From UBA11524 sp963590165 (GTDB taxonomy: Bacteria > Bacillota > Clostridia > Christensenellales > Aristaeellaceae): a stretch of 64,000 bases of DNA. The stretch lies in the NCBI GenBank assembly GCA_963590165.1, contig CAVANO010000045.1:178920-242919 (forward strand), given 5' to 3'. The first letter of the stretch is position 1. Each line of letters opens with the position of its first letter. The position numbers and the translations under genes are program-made. Below are positions 62,290 to 64,000 of this stretch, in pieces. The notes beneath the pieces were generated by a model. That model searched no databases. It had not been told where the DNA came from and saw only the letters and a list, made by a program, of their open reading frames with translations.

Positions 62290-63444
62290 TTATTGCGGGA
62301 GCGATATGCTGTAAACCTCCGTGCCGCTGGTGACGACTGCGTAGTTGTTGTCCGTGATGCCGATCAGCGAGGAAATGGCACGCCCGTCCGGCAGGGACAC
62401 AGCATACGCGACAAAACGCTGGCTGCTCAGCGGTGCTGTAAAGAGGTAGGAGGAGGAGAAAGCATACAGGCGCGTGCTGTCAATCGCTGCCCCGACGCAG
62501 GTAGTCGGCAGGGTGATGTGATTGTCCATCGAGGGCGTCAGGACACGCAGTTCGGTGACGGCAATCTGACTGCTTGTTTGGTTGGTCGGCGCGAAAAGCA
62601 TCTGCGGCATGCCGCGCGAGGACAAGCTGTAGTTCATTAGCCGCCAGCCGTAAATCAGCTCGGTGCCGGAGGTGTCCTGAACGCCGCGATAGTCGTAGGT
62701 GGTCAGCTGCTGCGTGTCGAACACATACAGCTTACTATCCGCATAGAATACTTTGTACACGAGATGTTCGCCGAGATTAACATTGCCGGTGTTCATCTTG
62801 TTGACCTGGAAGGTGTGCAGATAGGTCGCGACCGTCGGGCTGTAGACGTCCATGCTTAGCGTCCAGCAATATTCCTCGCCTGTGCCGAAAAAGCCGCAGT
62901 CCAGCAACATCATGCCGTCAAATACGGCATCCTCGCTGTCGAGCAGCTGACCGTTCAGGTCAACCATCCTGACCTCGGGGTTAGTTGTGTCACCAATGAC
63001 GATGATAGCATTCTTTGAACCGATGCGCGCGAACTGAATCTCGCTCGTCATGGGCTCATTGTAGGTCGGCTTGCCGTTTGAGTTGACGATGAATAGCTGT
63101 GTGCCCGACCAAGCGATCATGTAATCATCCGACACGCTGAAGGAAGCATCCGAACCGACAGCATATGACCAGATAACGCTACCGGTGGAGCTGATGTAGT
63201 GGATGGATTCGCCGTCATAATACAGCACGCCGTCGCGGAATACGGTGACGTCCTGATGGGAAAAGCAGGGGAGTGTATAGACGCTGATGGAGCGGCTGCG
63301 CGTGAAATAGCGCACGAGGTTGACGGTCAGAACGATCACAACGACGACAAGCAGCACAATGCTGCAGTTGCGGAGCATTCGGAAACGCTGACGCCGCTTT
63401 TGATCGGGATCCGGAATCGGGGTGGAAGGATTTCTGCCTTGCAT
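62290..63444 (-). CDS. Membrane-anchored propeller-like protein of unknown function
   Basis: This is a 384-residue protein. A short polar N-terminus is followed by one membrane segment (about 26-46, CSIVLLVVVVIVLTVNLV) and a long extracytoplasmic domain with recurring beta-strand units (DGVLYYDGESIHYIS, DDYMIAWSGTQLFIV) suggestive of a beta-propeller. It resembles Clostridia proteins of an uncharacterised family (possibly DUF5711). It lies 21 bases upstream of the kinase-like gene. Confidence 0.75.
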   Translation of the reverse strand: MQGRNPSTPIPDPDQKRRQRFRMLRNCSIVLLVVVVIVLTVNLVRYFTRSRSISVYTLPCFSHQDVTVFRDGVLYYDGESIHYISSTGSVIWSYAVGSDASFSVSDDYMIAWSGTQLFIVNSNGKPTYNEPMTSEIQFARIGSKNAIIVIGDTTNPEVRMVDLNGQLLDSEDAVFDGMMLLDCGFFGTGEEYCWTLSMDVYSPTVATYLHTFQVNKMNTGNVNLGEHLVYKVFYADSKLYVFDTQQLTTYDYRGVQDTSGTELIYGWRLMNYSLSSRGMPQMLFAPTNQTSSQIAVTELRVLTPSMDNHITLPTTCVGAAIDSTRLYAFSSSYLFTAPLSSQRFVAYAVSLPDGRAISSLIGITDNNYAVVTSGTEVYSISLPQ

Positions 63445-63538
63445 GAAATGCGCTCCTGTCGTTTATTGTCGCCGGTGGAGATGATAGACACATCGCTCAC
63501 GGCGCTTCGATACTGTGTACGCATAAAAAACCATCTTT

Positions 63539-63567
63539 ATTATAGCAGAGATTGCAGATCGATGCAA
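63539..63567 (-). promoter_or_regulatory. Promoter of the anchored-propeller operon
   Basis: On the minus strand TTGCAT (63562-63567) and TATAAT (63539-63544) are 17 bases apart. Confidence 0.8.
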
Positions 63568-63658
63568 CCGGATTGGATGAATTTGATGACGAGGGGAGAA
63601 ATGAAACATACTCAAAAAACTTTTCCGTTATCAAAAAATGAAAAAATGTCGGAAACGC

Positions 63659-63687
63659 TTGACAATCTCTGCCGAAATGTTTACAAT
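63659..63687 (+). promoter_or_regulatory. Promoter of tRNA-Gly and probably tuf
   Basis: TTGACA (63659-63664), a 17-base spacer and TACAAT (63682-63687). No terminator is visible between the tRNA and tuf. Confidence 0.85.
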
Positions 63688-63729
63688 ATACCTTGTCTGA
63701 CAAGTCTGGTTAGGCTTGATGCGGGACAT

Positions 63730-63803
63730 GCAGGCGTAGTTTAGTGGTAAAACTCCAGCTTCCCAAGCTGGTCTTGTGGGTTCGATTCCCATCGCCTGCT
63801 CCA
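63730..63803 (+). tRNA. tRNA-Gly, anticodon CCC
   Basis: The 7-bp acceptor stem is GCAGGCG (63730-63736) with CGCCTGC (63793-63799), then T and an encoded CCA. The anticodon stem CCAGC/GCTGG holds loop TTCCCAA, giving anticodon CCC at 63762-63764. The T arm carries GGTTCGATTCC. It reads GGG codons. Confidence 0.96.
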
Positions 63804-63875
63804 ATACCGCATCTGCCGCCGGAAAGCAGCGAAGCTACCTTCGCAGTTTTACGCGAATATAAGGAGGAAATCCCA

Positions 63876-64000
63876 ATGGCTAAGGAACGTTACGAGCGCA
63901 AAAAGCCCCACGTAAACATTGGCACCATCGGTCACGTTGACCACGGCAAGACGACCCTGACCGCTGCCATCACCATGACGCTGGCTCAGAAGGGCGAAGC
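63876..64000 (+). CDS. tuf: Elongation factor Tu (3' partial)
   Basis: The first 41 residues are visible: a MAKERYERKKPHVNIGTIGH start, then the P-loop GHVDHGKTTLTAAI. EF-Tu delivers aminoacyl-tRNA to the ribosome. AAGGAGG lies 8 bases upstream. It follows tRNA-Gly rather than fusA, at least within this window. Confidence 0.97.
   Translation, partial: MAKERYERKKPHVNIGTIGHVDHGKTTLTAAITMTLAQKGE

Noticed and set aside
63601..63744. 47-codon open frame with a ribosome-like site upstream of tuf
   Set aside because: It runs through the tRNA promoter and into the tRNA-Gly gene.

Overview
ORGANISM. The window looks like the chromosome of a moderately GC-rich anaerobic Clostridia (Firmicutes), probably a gut polysaccharide user. 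Pointers are the T-box leader before hisS-aspS, strong AGGAGG ribosome sites, sigma-A promoters with 17-base spacers, an LL-diaminopimelate aminotransferase (DapL) lysine route, the GlgC/GlgD glycogen pair typical of Firmicutes, an AgrA/AgrC-like LytTR/GHKL pair, a DnaD-type replication protein and several beta-glycosidases. I see no IS element, prophage, CRISPR array or rRNA operon. The window starts inside tsaE and ends inside tuf. LAYOUT. 1-3260: tsaE(partial)-tsaB-rimI, a 2-hydroxyacid dehydrogenase and a phosphoribosyltransferase. 3310-7639 (minus): glycogen phosphorylase and a GH13 alpha-glycosidase. 7909-11969: a membrane CapD/PglF-type nucleotide-sugar dehydratase, then dapF and dapL. 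12011-13539 (minus): a NERD membrane protein translationally coupled to an orphan C-terminal piece of a GH31 alpha-xylosidase. 13623-16995: perfect promoter, T-box, hisS, aspS. 17063-18898 (minus): glmS. 19352-25960: glgB, glgC, glgD, glgA; GlgB and GlgA both end in long cationic tails. 26039-28710: a TrmN6-like methyltransferase, a BaiN/HI0933-like flavoprotein and a ferredoxin-like protein. 28752-31467 (minus): a sugar-transfer ATP-grasp protein, ychF and a MerR regulator that lacks its DNA-binding head. 31531-34797: polysaccharide pyruvyl transferase, RluA-type pseudouridine synthase (minus), birA, acpS. 34842-37652 (minus): DnaD-like, DnaC-like and a cysteine-less ArsC/Spx-like gene. 37762-43050: topB, pepF, a small unknown gene, gph. 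43127-45814: a secreted protein with eight peptidoglycan-binding repeats. 45873-54923: a membrane-anchored, domain-permuted GH3, a small membrane protein and a GH2 on minus; a conventional cytoplasmic GH3 beta-glucosidase and its GPH symporter on plus. 56488-60700: GT2, UDP-galactopyranose mutase, LytTR regulator, GHKL kinase. 60764-63444 (minus): an anchored propeller-like protein, a uridine-kinase-like enzyme and a DUF362 protein. 63730-64000: tRNA-Gly(CCC) and tuf. HOW IT FITS. Much of the window handles glucose storage and release: GlgC/GlgD make ADP-glucose, GlgA and GlgB build glycogen, GlgP and the GH13 enzyme degrade it, and the GH3/GH2/GPH set feeds hexose in from beta-linked glycans. 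The most unusual signal is the pair of lysine/arginine-rich tails on GlgB and GlgA. The GlgA tail is an 81-bp tandem repeat whose three full copies differ only by synonymous changes, so the protein sequence appears to be under selection. Secondary leads are the overlapping hairpin/promoter between glgD and glgA, the orphan GH31 domain, the headless MerR, the cysteine-less ArsC-like protein in a replication operon and the permuted GH3.
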